DNA of 64,000 nucleotides. Origin: Carnegiea gigantea (lineage: Eukaryota > Streptophyta > Magnoliopsida > Caryophyllales > Cactaceae). The stretch lies in NCBI GenBank assembly GCA_029747015.1, contig JAKOGI010000005.1, positions 1,968,191 to 2,032,190 on the forward strand, in the 5' to 3' direction. The number at the start of each line of letters is the position of its first letter. Position 1 is the first letter of the stretch. The notes beneath the pieces were generated by a model. The model ran no database searches, had not been told where the DNA came from, and was given only the letters and a program-made list of their open reading frames with translations. The translations under genes were made by a program, and so were the position numbers. Of this stretch, positions 26,120 to 41,182 are shown piece after piece.

Positions 26120-28876
26120 CAACGCACCATCATCCAAGTCATGTCGGATAGAGATTTGGAAGCTAATGTCAGTTAATTTTCAAATAAAAGCTTTGTTAAA
26201 CTGGTTACTGGCCATGTAAACGGCACGTCTTGCAAGCTATAAGAGAGGGATATGAAACTCTACTTAATTTTACGCTGTGATAAATGTTTCACCCGTATCT
26301 TTGATCTTAATAGAGAATTTCGCTACTACATTTGTATATTATCAGGCTCCCTTGCTCCTAGGTACATGCGTAATTAATACAGACCAATTGTATCAAGATC
26401 CTGGCTGGCCAGCCTCTTCTTCATCCGCGTGTTCTCTCCAATTTGTTATGGTTAAGTTTTTTACGTACTTTGTTAGTTAATTTATCACTATGATATGTGC
26501 CAATGCAATTATATGCATGAAACTGAGTCCTAACTAAATACTAACCATTAAAAGGAAATTTGTCAAAAGTTTTTCATGATCTGATTTAATTTGAATAGCA
26601 ACTCATTTATTAAGCATGCAAGACTGAAATGGACACGTCTTTTTTTTTTTTTTAAATCGCAGTTGTCCATGTAAACCCCTTCGTGTTCACACATTATTCA
26701 TTAATCATTATTATACACTAATTTTTTTAAAAAAAAATTGAAGTTATTATTTGTACAGATCATAATAATAACCATAAAACTGATGGTACGTACAGGAAAT
26801 ATTAAAGGCTGTGTTTGGCTGTTTGTCTTTCTATTATTGCGGAAAAGTTCAATCATTTTAAGATAAAGAAAACGAAAGTTTTTGAAAATTTATAAAATCG
26901 TGGGAATTTTGGGTTCCTAGCTTGCTCAATCTAGAAAGCGATTATGTTTTTTTATTTATGTTTCCTTCTGAGGTGTCCATGCATGATTTCTAAAATCTCT
27001 CTCTTCCAATATGCCTTCAACCAGTGGCTTACAATCTAATGGTTTCTGTATTATTGCATCTTATTAGAAAATGGAATGTGCACTGTTTTTGTGGCACATA
27101 TTCCGCCATGCATGGGGTCCATGGTTACCAGCTTGATGAGCTAGCATGCATGCATTGCACAGAGCAAGATAAGAGGTGTGTATATGTGTGACTAATTCTA
27201 GGATGATCTAAAGTTTATATCAATACTCATCATCGCGATGGGGAGTGTTTTGCATAAGGTAGACGTTTTAGTTTGGAAAAGAATTCTATTGATGTTTATT
27301 GATCTGATTTAGCAATCAACCTCGTACGTATCATGGCCTTAGTATTACAAAAAGAAACGTATCTATGGCAACCGAGAGGATTCCATTAGAAATTGCGCAT
27401 TCGAGTGAGAAGCTTATGATAGTTATAGGTGTAATAATGACTTTAACTAATAAGGTATTACTAATACACATGGCAAAATAAATTAAAAAATCCTCATAAG
27501 GGGAAACACGAGTTTGAATCTCGAGGCTGTATTCTTTAATTAGAAAAGGCGGGATTACAACTTTCAAATATGAAAAACACGATCGTAAGATTAATTTCGA
27601 ACCAGAACTCAAGTATTTGACCAACGAATCTTCTTATGACAAATCCCATTCTTAGGACATAAAAATGTTCACACACGAAATACACTTACATTAATCACCT
27701 GCCTTAACCTTTCGCTTCATGTGTGTCACCGTAAACTCCACAACAATATTTGTAATCGTAGATGTTCATTTTGATGTATCGTCGGATTCTTCAACCTCTC
27801 GAGATCAAAAGGTAAATTTTATATTTAACTTATGTAAGATACAATCACACTTCTTACACGTACGCAACCACGCCATGTGTTTGTCATTACATGTCAATAA
27901 GAAACGTGACATCAAGGAGTGATGGAGAGCCATACGAAAACTTGTGGCCATGAGGAAAGTCCACATACCCTCTAAATGCCTCAGATTTTTCCACTTGGAG
28001 TTACATTTATGCCAAACAGTGTGTAACAGTACATCCCTTCAAAGCTTATATCATACTCTTAGGAACACATACTTCCATAAGTTATATTAACGTCACATAT
28101 TAAAATCTGTCTATATGATAAATACTTGTTCGAAAAATATGTATTTTACCCCCCCCCCCCCCCCCAACAAAAAAAAAAAGGAAAAAAAAAGAGAGAGAGA
28201 GAGAGAGATGCCTGGTATGATGTATCTTTCTTGTTAATCTTATTGGAGAGTTCCCACTGCTAAGGAATGTGAGCTGATGAGAGAGACAGAGATAAGTGAG
28301 ATGGGCCGTAGATTATGTCTTGGCATTGTCACGATTTGCAGGCCCAAATATGGCCCATCTGTCTCTTGAAGCTAACCGTACACGTGGTGGAATGGTATAC
28401 GTGTATGGCTACAATAATATCCACATGCTGACCTATATCCAGAAAGATATTCTGTGTGCACTGGTGCAGTGAAGCGCCAACCCCTTTGATTGGGCCTGTG
28501 GTAGGTACAAATGTGGCCCACCATGGGCCCAATTTGTAGTTGTAGATAAAGAAAATAAAAATTATTGAGGGTTGTCCATTAAAGCGAGGAGTGGGCACTG
28601 GGCTGGCAATAACAATATCATGTCGAAAAAATGGTTTGGAATTATCTTGTTTGTGATGATTAAATGTTGATGGAGGCGATATAAATACTAGTGTAGATTA
28701 TTGAAAATAAATAAATTGAAAGTTAAGAGCATTATGCTTTATTCTCTCATTTAATATTAGTAATATCTAACACCCTCAAAGTTGATATTATTGTCATCTA
28801 ATACCTTTTAAAAAATTAGTTTTATATGTTAACTGTGTCTTGTAATAGATAGTTGAAGTCGATATTAGTTATTTAG
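26120..28876. other. Intergenic
   Basis: No gene recognised. It holds a C-run followed by A-runs and a GA microsatellite (28150-28208). It also holds a possible truncated end of another TIR element near 26814 (GGCTGTGTTTGGCTG) with no partner found. The minus-strand frame 28329-28598 has mixed composition but no motif. Confidence 0.4.
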
Positions 28877-29100
28877 AGCCTGTTCTTTTCATGGGTCAGT
28901 TTTAAAATACCAACCTCAACCTATTTCAACCTACTTCAACCCACTTCTACTATTTTAAGTTTTAACCAAGTTCAATTTATCACATAAGAAAATTCAATCC
29001 ACTTCAACCTACTTCAACCGACTTCAACTTACCTCAATCTACTTTAACCCATTTCACTCCTTTATCCACCCCATTTACCCATAAAAAAAAAAGCCCCTTA
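28877..29100. mobile_element. MITE of the GGGCCTGTTCTTTT family
   Basis: Begins GAGCCTGTTCTTTTCATGGG and continues with TCAGTTTTAAAATACCAACC, then CAACC/CTACTT decamers and ACCAAGTTCAATTTATCACA. It ends with a degenerate inverted end (ACCCATA...AAGCCCCTTA). The interior is nearly interchangeable with the units of the array at 60406-61716, over 30 kb away. Confidence 0.75.
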
Positions 29101-31000
29101 TTGTGGTGAAACTATTATAGGCCAATTTTAATGAAGTTACCCAGGCAATGATTAGATATTTATGTAGTGTTTTCCAAAAGTTACAGTGGGAACATTCATC
29201 TAATGATTGCATTGCCCGATAAAAAATTCTCCTTTTAATCTACTAAAAACCTTCATTTATCGTATATTTTTTAACTATTTTGCATAAATCTACTATTTAA
29301 ACAGCTACTGTTATCAACGAACATTTATTTTGAATTACTAGTTAAATAACTAACTACTAAATTGTTAAAATCAATAACAACCAGTAGAATAACCGATCAC
29401 CAATTTTACCGTACCCATCCCCATCCTAACGGCCGTCCTCCCTCGACCATCAAGCCATCGATGTCCACTTCAATCATCTCGCGACCTGGTGACATTAATT
29501 AAAAAGAAAAAAAAAGCTATTTATAATCCCTGTGTATTTATAGGAAAATAAATAATGTAAGAATATGATGATGACAATAATGTTTGTATAATTATGTATG
29601 TAAAATGGATTATTACTTTTGAAATATACGTAAGGATACATCTTACCAGGTGGAGTTGGAAGCGACACAGACAACTCCTTGAATACCCTACCCTCATCCC
29701 TTCTGCCTCCAATGGTTAAACATCGTATTAAATTTTTATTAGAAGACAATCCATCAAACTAATAATGACTTTGATTTGACAACATACACCGTACCATTAG
29801 AATAGCCTTTTATTTCAACTATCCCAAAAATATAAGTAATAATTAGTTTGAAAGTACCATAAACTTGCATTCAAATCAACATTTTTCTGTTGTCTCAGTA
29901 TTTAATTTTATTATTTTAAGAAAAGTAAGTAAAAATATTTAGGTAACTTTTTTCGCAAGGGTACTCTTGAAATTATTTTCATAATGGATAGAAAGAAAAT
30001 TCTTATGCAAAATTATATTTTATGTAACCGTAGAATATAAGAAATGATCAAACTTTATCAATTACCCAGCTACAATTTTTCTATCTGAAAATATGATCAA
30101 GAAAAAACCTGCACATTTTAAATATCAACTATTTTTTCCTTTATTCTCCGTTTCAATTGTTAAGTAACAACTGTTAATATCTTTTAAGTATTATTTCATG
30201 AATAATAATAATTTCAATGATTCAATAAATTTCTAGTTAACTAGCTAAACAATAATACATTAACTAATAAAATATAATAATTATTTACTACTAAAATAAC
30301 TATTTTCTATACAATTTTGCTTCCTAACTTTGGTCCCCCCTTCAAAGCGAAAACTTTTTGTTTTTCCACGAAGCTCTAGATTAACGCATGTTAGCATTTG
30401 ATGGCATCATCCAGAAGAACAGATGAAAGCCACGTGATGAGCACAGGTGTGCCACGTCCAGGCCAAGACAAGATTGAAAATTCAGTGCGAGTTGGTTAAC
30501 TAGGCAAATCAAGCATTGTGCATTTGTTCTTTTGAGTTTAATTTCATTGACATGCATCTGGGGTTTCTTATTACATAGGAATCATGAATAGTTACTATTA
30601 ATGCATGGAAAATTACACGCAGTGAAGAAAATGTGGAAATCTGTAGGCTTCTTTAAGCTAAGTTTAGTGTAAGTCAGAATAAACAACACGTGTATGCTTT
30701 TCCATGATTTGTCAATGTTAATGAGATAGAGACTCCACCAGTTTAATTTGGTTTAGATATTGAGTCAATGTTTAAGTAACAGAACCCTAACTAGCATGCG
30801 ACAACTCATCCATTGCATTTCCTCCTGAAAGTGACAAACTCTGTGCTTTCCTTCCATGTCAGTTTCATTAGCACAGAAGTATGATGAATTAACAAGGTCT
30901 GGTATACAATAGGCAGTAGAGATAACATACTGAACTCAGATTCTAATTCAGGTATCTGTCTCTAAATTGGTGAACTAATCTCAGTAAATTATTATCGTTT
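29101..31000. other. Intergenic
   Basis: AT-rich, no supported gene. The overlapping minus-strand frames at 29495-29749 have no motif. The last part, below 31176, would carry the 3' UTR of the minus-strand hydrolase-fold gene. Confidence 0.4.
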
Positions 31001-31175
31001 CCTTTGTTGTGAAACAAGAGAGACAGATATTACCTTCAACATACAAAACTTTCCCCGGCCAAACGACACTGAGGCCTCAATGGAACTGTTACATATTGGT
31101 TTGGTTTGTTTTGGTTCACACATGAATAGTACAACAATTACTGGTATGCTCCTCTTGGTGTAGATAATCAGTAGT

Positions 31176-34100
31176 TTATAACTCTTGCAAGAATTTGTGG
31201 ATCTCCTCAGCAACATCCTTAGGGTACTCTTCCTGAGGCAAGAGGGCACCGGGCACCTCAACAAATTTGGCGACACCTTTGGCACCTCGAAGGGCTTCCA
31301 TCTCTGCCTTTGACCTCTTGGGAGCCCCACAGGTTGACACCACCAGCACGGGAACATTACCCTCCATGGCTGCAAAAATGTCGAGAAACTCCTCTCGGGA
31401 TTGGACTGGGTCCAAGAGACCAGTCAAGAAAGCAGCAGGGACATACCGTGCTCCAGGCTTCTTTGTTAATGCGTATCTACTCTGCACAATTTCTGGGGTC
31501 ACATTTGCGGGATCTGCATAGACGTGAGATTTGTACTGAGATTGAATGGCATTCTCGTTGCTGACGAGAACATTGTACATCATCCACCCTAGAGCTGGAG
31601 CCCTCAAGGTTCCCCTGAGTACTCCATACCTTGCAGATTAACAAGAAGACACACAGATATCAGCAGGCTATGTTTGCAGAATTCATAGAAGAGGCACATA
31701 AGATGAGAAGCTGCATTGCTGCTTTTGTACATCTCAATTCAAACATATAGAAAATTTGCACTATTTTAAGTAGAAGGTTGCACAAATCCTATAGGGCCTG
31801 TGATCCACTGCCCCATTGGCAATGTCACCTGGACCCTTCATTTCACCTCAATTAACCATCTTGGACAATCAATGGCAACATATTGCTATGGACATCGAAT
31901 ACTTCATTTTAGACCAAAAACATGCAAACTTTCAAAAAATGAATCAGTCCAATGCCTTAGGCCAGGGCACACATCCTGGAAGGCCAATTGTAGTAAAGTA
32001 CAAGTAAAACAGCTCAACAACTCATAGCTCACCTTCAAGCATGGGCATCCAATTCCATATCATGTTGCATATGCAAATTGCAATGATCATTTACCAACCA
32101 ATGTTTTTTTTTTTGGGGGGGGGGGGGGGGGAAGGGGGTTGCAATTTAATAAACTATTTGTTAATCAGAATTTATTACCCACTCTCCATATTGGAATCTC
32201 GTCCAAAGACAATTGGAAGAGGACCAGCCCAGGTGGGAGCTACTGCTACGATTGCTGATGGCTTCACTAGACCCTTCTTTGCAGCTCGAATTGTTATTGT
32301 GGCAGCATGTCCACCACCAATGACCACCAAATCATTATCTGGTTTGATAACAGAAAATTATTTGCAAGATAAGTTGCCAGCATGGCCCATGAAGACAGAA
32401 AAGCTGAAAAGTGTAGCATTTGAGCATAATTCGTGAAGTTCAGTGTCAGGGGCAAGCTCTAAAGCCTAAACACTTTTCATAATGCGATGTAAGAAAACAG
32501 TGTACCTTCAGCTAATGCCTGCAGCTATACAAGCATAAATCCAATATGCGAACAAACCAACAAATTGAACTAGCAGTTGACACATAATTATATCAATACA
32601 GAAGCAATAATCATGATACGTACAAAACACTAGGATGTACAAGACCAACAAAAACGAGAAATAAAGGAATATATGCCAAGTATCAAATTCAAAGAGATAA
32701 CAGAGTAGTGGCCAGTGTGACTCTATGGATGTGTGGCTAATTGGCTATACTAGGAAGAATGAACTATGCAGACAACAAAATGTGTTGCTAACGAGATATG
32801 AGAAGATCAGAAGATCACTTTAGTAGACACTCAAGCAGGATGAGAAAGATCACTGAACCATGGGGAGGGGATCAGACAGTATTTGGATCACCTACAGCCC
32901 ATTGAGGGCATAACTTTGTAGAGGTATCCTAGGATTAGGGTTGAGGACTGAAAGCCCAAGAGCTCGATTCCAATGATACATATGTTCATAACCAGATCCT
33001 GATATTCATAAATACGATTGACAATAAGCGAATTGGATCAGCCCATCGGCAGCTCACAATGACTATGTTCATTTTATCTTCTATGAAATTTTCCTAGAGC
33101 TTCACAAAGAATATGAAATCTTTACTAAATGTCTCAAACTTTCAAAAGCATACTGAAAATTAAGGGCTCTACAAAAAATGGAGACTCCTCTAAAGCATTC
33201 TGAGGACATCAGGCAAAATAAATATAGCCAACAACCAAAAGGAAAGAGGGAACAAAAGACTCAGGATTAACAACATTACAAAGCTCCAATGAAATATTAT
33301 GTAAGGAAAAAGACAAAAGGCCATCGCTTCATCATCATCAAAGTTAAAGCACGAAATAGCAGATAATGTCATTCTCATATAAAACAAATGCGACAATTTG
33401 ACCCATTGCTTGCATTCAAGTTAGCCGTAAAGGTGACCTTTAAACTATTGTGAGATGAAGCAAAAAATGGCTAATCAAATTACCCACACTTCATTGTTCT
33501 GGAACAACATGAAGTCAGCATCCTTAAATCTTAAGGGAAGATGCAATTATGAGTAAGGTTGCATAACTTTTAGTCCGCCTCTGTGCACTCTCTCTCCGAC
33601 ACTCACAAGGGAGGGAGGGAAAAAAAAAAAAAAAAACACAAAATAGAAGGGGCAGAGGTGTTTTTTTGGGGGTTTTGGGTGGGAGAACTGCATAGGCAAT
33701 ACTCCTGGGTAATCATATTGATATTGCTGTGTTTAGAAACTTGAAAGCAGAGCTATAGAGGCAAGAATACATGGATCATTTGGACATCTTCAACTACTTA
33801 CGTATATAAATGGGGATTGGGCATTGATTAGATGGCCTATAGATAAAGAAAAGCAACACGGAAACTCGGGTTATCCTACTTGACTATAGCACAATTAATC
33901 TTGCTACCAGATTAGTTACACCTATCATACTTTCACCCAGCCATTCAGGTATGAAAATGATGCAAAGTATCAGATTTCATCAATTACTAACATATTGTAT
34001 TATAGGTATACCGGAGATGACGATTGTGCACACCTGAAGTGCTAATGGGGCTACCAGGAGAGCTGATTAGGTCAACCAGGAACTTCTCCATGACATCTGC

Positions 34101-35119
34101 ATTATAATCTAACTTTGGCCGATCAGAGTTTCCCAGACCAGGCCAGTCAACCAGAGCAGCCCGCAAATTGCCATTACCATCCCGTTGTAAAAGATCAGTA
34201 GCCACTAAACTCCATTCTTCCAGTGTGCTAACATCAGAAATGGTGGGTACCATAAGGAGATTCTTACTAGGCTGGGAGTCTCGCTTTTCATACTCCTCAT
34301 AATAAACATTGATGGGATTATCACCGTATCTCCATTGCCAATAATCTTTCTGAAATTTACAGAAAATGCTGATTGACATCAGATGAAAAAATAGCAAACC
34401 ATGTCTGGTCCATATAAATCATCAATGCAAATTTCAGAAAATGCTGATTCACATTAGATGAAAACAATACCGAACCAACGGCTTATGAATCATCAATGCA
34501 TTACAATGCACTATCTAATATTTCTTGCAATGCTAGATCGACCAGAATAATTGAAAACTCGGCACAAAGTTCCACAGCCCTTGATGACTAAGAAGCCAAC
34601 CCAGCTACAAAAATAAGTAATCATAAAAAAATTCCAACAATTAGAATAATTCTAGTTGTTCAACTCTACTATTATCTGATAGCTTAAACTTCAAGCTTCC
34701 GGCCTAAAGGGGGTAATTAGCGAATGGGTGCAATCGAAAATTACTAGCCGTGGTTTTTCAAAACGATTTCAACCCAGATCCCAATCATTAGGCATTTCGA
34801 GATAAACCTCACAAAATTACAATCAAACTGTCCCATCACAGAGATTGAAGACACAAACTTGAGATCAACTGCACAAATAAAGTAAATCCAACAAAATTGC
34901 CAAATGATTTACCTTCTTTGGTGTCGTGTATTTATCAACAATAGGGACATTGGAGTAATCAATCGAAGTTGAAGCCTTTGCTCTTAATTGTTTGAAAGAC
35001 AAGGTGTTTGCATAGAGAAAGGGACGAGCTGGGTTACAAGCAAATGCTTGAAATTGTATGGGTAATTTAGTTGGAGAGAATTTAATTGTTGCAGGGAACG
35101 CCATAATTGAAGGATCCAA
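31176..35119 (-). CDS. Alpha/beta-hydrolase-fold protein, probably plastid, catalytic residues missing
   Basis: Four exons on the minus strand: 35119-34913, 34349-34034, 32338-32179 and 31629-31176. Junctions are GT-AG and the frame closes at 378 codons plus stop. A second possible ATG lies at 35104, five codons in. The N-terminus (about 55 residues rich in Ser, Ala, Lys and Arg, few acidic) looks like a chloroplast transit peptide. The body has the hydrolase order: VYYEEYE strand, LVDWPGLGNSDRP oxyanion-region loop, the strand-turn-helix VVIGGGHAATI (about 179-189), and a C-terminal VEVPGALLPQEEYP (about 351-364). In active members the turn is GxSxG and the last block contains GH. Here the nucleophile position is Gly184 and the His position is Leu357. 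No acid is obvious after VLVVSTCG. I recall plant relatives with the same GGGHA, so the loss is probably ancestral. The fold assignment is firm; the substrate or partner is unknown. Confidence 0.85.
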
Positions 35120-35279
35120 TGGACAAAAATCGAAGAAATTGTAGGGTTTAAGGTTTTAGACAAGAAGCATGAAGAGGGGAGGAAGGAGGCTGCAAATCTA
35201 CTTGGTTTTCTGACTGGTCCACCGTGAGAATTTGGCTCTCTCCCGACTGCCACACGACCTCCCTTTAAAAAAAAAAAAA

Positions 35280-38090
35280 AAAAAAAAACTTTCCCGTACT
35301 GAGGGTACGTCCAAACTCACATTTCATTCAAAAATATTATTGCCCAATTCATAACTCTTATTATTTAGATGCGTAATACCTATATAAATAGTATCCATAT
35401 GAGTTATTATCTTTGAGTATCCATGTATTTGTATATTTACAATCCAATATCCATCACTACAAGTAAGGAATAAATGATATGATCCATCAAAAATTAGAAG
35501 AAAAATTCAATTTCAACAGTTCAAATCAAGATTTGTGTATTTAATAGAAATTATTAAAAGAAGTTCAAATATAAATTTTGAGTTCTGAATTCTTTCATTT
35601 CATTAACATTCATCTTCACTACGATAATTCAGTTAACATTTTTGCTACTAAAACAATTCAATTGACATTTTTTAGCAAATAAAATAATTTTAACAATTTG
35701 GATTGAACTTAATCATCTAGTGGGAAAGATTCAAATAAACCCAAGTATAAATTTTGAATTTCAAATTCTTTCATTTGATTAACATTTATCCCAATTATAA
35801 CAATTGTCGTAAATGCCAATTAAATTGTCTTAGTGGTAAAAAATATTGACCAAATAAAAGAATGTTGAGTTCAAAAGTTGGATTTGAACTTATTTTAATT
35901 TTTTAATCCAATAATCAAGTTTCTATCAAAAGCATTGAAATTATTTTACTGGCTAAAAATATCAACTAAATTATTTGAATGGGGACCAATATCGACTGAG
36001 TTATCATGGCGAAAATAAATTTTGACCAAAGGAAAGAATGTTGAACTTAAAATTCGGATTTAACCTTCTTTTAATCTTTTAAACCAGATAGACAAATTTC
36101 AATTCGAACTGTTGAAGTTGAATTTTACTCATAAATTTTCGGCTGCATTATCATCTTGGAAGATATTAAAAAAGTAATTTTAGTTACTATGCAAGGATAT
36201 TATTTCTTTTTTGTCATCATTATTGGATATTTGGATAACCTAAACCCGAACGCGATCTTAAGCAACTGTAAGGAACCCGAACCCGACATGAACCGAACTA
36301 ATTTCAACCCAAAGTCGACACGATTTGACGATTTACCTTGAAAACTTATTATTTTTTAATGTTGAGTATATCTAAACCATTTGAAGGCTGACACGAAATT
36401 GATCCGTTCATTAAATGGGTCAATCCGAACTGACTCGTTTCACTTTTCCGGCTCTAATTTGGATACCCTACTATCCACCAAATACCCATCTAAACTATGA
36501 ATAATTATCCATCACATATCCATTATCCATTCTTAATGGGCATTATCCACCCAACTTGAATGGGTAACGCCGTAATGGTGAATACCCATCTAATGGGCAC
36601 AAATTCCCACCCCTACTTATGGTCCACAAATCTCAATTTTATCAGTCATAATTGCCGAATTTTTCATTCTACATGTACTATTTTTGTGTGATGAAATTTT
36701 ACATGTACTATTTAAATGAATACAATCATCTTCAAGAAATAAATTGATGCTTCATGATCATAGTACAGCTTACAACGATTTTATGTTTTATGTTTATGAC
36801 TCAATTTATAAAAGCTTGTTACAATATATCAATAAAAGACTTTAAAACTGGTGATCTTCTCATTGCATTTTTTTAAAGATATTTGTTTAATTATATACTT
36901 AATTCCAATTCTTTATTTGTCACACTCTTTTTTTCATGTTCTATAATTTTGATAAATATTTGCCTTGAATTTTATTTTTGGGAAACATAACATGAATGAT
37001 GCAAATATTCTCACATCTCATACTTTGGTTTTCGAATTTGTTTTCATATTTTGGTAAATATGTTTCACCAATAAACTGTCACGCTAAGAATCTTCTTTCT
37101 TTCACGCTTGTTTTTTTTTATTTCTAAAATATTATTGATAACTAAGTGAAACCATGGTAAATACATGAATAGATGAACATTTGTTACTTTAATTTAGATG
37201 AGCCATGAAGTCTTACAGGGAAGAAGGACATAATTATCCGGTTTCTGAAATAATCACTACAAAAATAGATTTGGTCTGATTCTTAGGGAGATTGAATTAA
37301 GTATAGGAAGATTGTGAACTTGTATATTACAGTTGTTGTGTTTTAGTTATAGACTTAAGCAAATTGAGGGTCAGAGTTGAGGGTATGATCATTAGGTAGG
37401 TTTTTCTTTACCATAGTTGTATCTGACACTCATATGGGTAAACAAACCCTCCAATGCTCACCATGCAAATACGTGCGGATTATTTGGTTGCATCTCATCC
37501 TCAAACCCTTAATTGATTGAATGAATCTAATTTAGAATTTATGCCATATTTCAAAATCATTTCATCCTCCAATTCCACTATATACATAAGGAAAATTTAG
37601 TAACAGTATATGTAGCCTCCATTTTGAAGTAGAAAACAATTACTTATGAGTTGTAAAAAAATCAATTCACTTATAACTAAATCAACAATACTACAAACAC
37701 AAACACAATAAAACGTATCAACAAACGAATAATTTGCGACAAAAACTAGTTCAATTTCATCAATGGCACAAAATCCCAAACCCAATATTATTTATTATTT
37801 AACGGACTTGACTTAAATTTTTGGTATCTTTAACACTCAAAAAATATTTGATGAAAAGGATTATAATGATGTCTACCTCCTAAATTAGATCCAACTTTTT
37901 GAGGAATAACTTTTTGATAAGAATTAGTGAGTCGCACTTGATCCAATCCCTCGTTATAATCAAATTTTCCGATAACCTGATACTATCAATTTAAGGATTA
38001 GAACAAATAGCGGGTTAAAAAAAAAAAAACTCCAAATCCTCCTATTTGTAGGTCTCGGATGGGTCCCGACCCTCCCACAGTTGTCTACAA
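35280..38090. other. Intergenic between the hydrolase-fold gene and RPL34
   Basis: AT-rich, no gene supported. A stretch at about 36230-36620 built of CCGAACCCGA, GGGTCAATCCGAAC and ATACCCATCTAA words resembles transposable-element debris but has no definable ends. The remainder is low complexity. Confidence 0.4.
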
Positions 38091-38100
38091 TGGTAAAATT

Positions 38101-38106
38101 TGGGCC
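38101..38106 (+). promoter_or_regulatory. Site II-type element (TGGGCC)
   Basis: TGGGCC about 300 bp upstream of the eL34 start codon. TGGGCY elements bound by TCP factors are typical of plant ribosomal-protein promoters, often together with a telo box as here. Confidence 0.5.
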
Positions 38107-38267
38107 TAAACACCTCGCATTATGGATGCCCAAAAGGAGAAAGATAAATTGAAAATTAAAGAGCAGAATCAATAAATCATTGCACAATGCAGTGGCAAAA
38201 CGTGGCATGATCTGGACCGTAAAATGCACACGATTAACACCGTCAGATCTAGGTATCCAAAGCGAGC

Positions 38268-38275
38268 TAGGGTTT
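38268..38275 (+). promoter_or_regulatory. Telo box (TAGGGTTT)
   Basis: TAGGGTTT, the reverse complement of AAACCCTA, 131 bp upstream of the eL34 ATG. Telo boxes near the transcription start are characteristic of translation-related plant genes. A GA-rich stretch (38331-38350) follows in the presumed 5' UTR. Confidence 0.6.
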
Positions 38276-38398
38276 TTATTCTCCGCCTATCTCAATCGCC
38301 CAAAAACCTTAGCTTTGCTCCATTGGAGAGGAAAGAGAGAGAGAGAGTGAGAGTGAGGAGCCGACGAGGGAAGCAGAAGCAGCTCCGATCGCCCCAAA

Positions 38399-40289
<1,891 letters not shown>

Positions 40290-41182
40290 ACTGGGAATTG
40301 AAAACATTTTGGAATTGAAAACATGTTGGCTACTTTCTTTCTACATTTTCCAGAAGAAATTTTGTTTTTTAAAATCAGATGATCTAGGAGGAACACTGGT
40401 TACTGTTGGTACTTGTGCTTAATACTTCTGTGAGGAGATTATTTTGGCGTTTGAATTAGTATTTTTATTTTTTGTTTCATGATCAATTGCGAAATTAGAT
40501 CATATGAACCATTTGCAAGCACATGATATTGCTCTATTCATCAAGTTGCATTTCATTCATATAAATGAAACATAACATCATGGCCTTTTATAGGGTATTA
40601 CACTACTAGTATTAGTAGTGGTCCTGGTGGTACTACTGATAACAGGAGTGGAAATACAAGCCTTGTAGATGTAGGCAGGAATTTTGGTCAAATATTGGGG
40701 TTTTTGGCAAATGAACTAGATTAAGCCCAGCTCCTTAAGTTTTGGGGCCATAACTTCCTTGTGTTGTCATTACAGTTATAATATAGCTAGCAGAACCCCC
40801 CCTGCCTTGCTCGTATTCACCCAAAAAAGTCTCTAATTTTCTCCTCATGAGATTGAAGAAGTGATCCCTCGGGAAATATTGTGTGTATATAGTCAAGCAA
40901 TGTCAAAAATCATAAAGATGAAATCTTAACTATTATTGATTCATGATTTCTGCATAATTTCATTCAATATGCAAACTGCAAAATAAATGCCTTGATTCGA
41001 GATCACATTTGCAATACAAGTATACAACAAACAATAACAACAATAACCATCCCAATGTGGATCCTGCCGAAGCGGCTTTTGGGGAAGTGAGGTGCATATG
41101 CAAGTAAACATACCCTTCTCCAGTAAAGAAGCAACATTTGAAAATTGAAATACAAGCCGGAAAAATATGGTCATGACTTTAG
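40290..41182. other. Intergenic between RPL34 and the first GST
   Basis: Carries the 3' ends of two converging genes. The open frame at 40941-41174 is not supported. No repeat recognised. Confidence 0.45.

Noticed and set aside
31267..31564. Plus-strand ORFs opposite exon 4 of the hydrolase-fold gene
   Set aside because: Shadows of a supported exon, with no family motifs.
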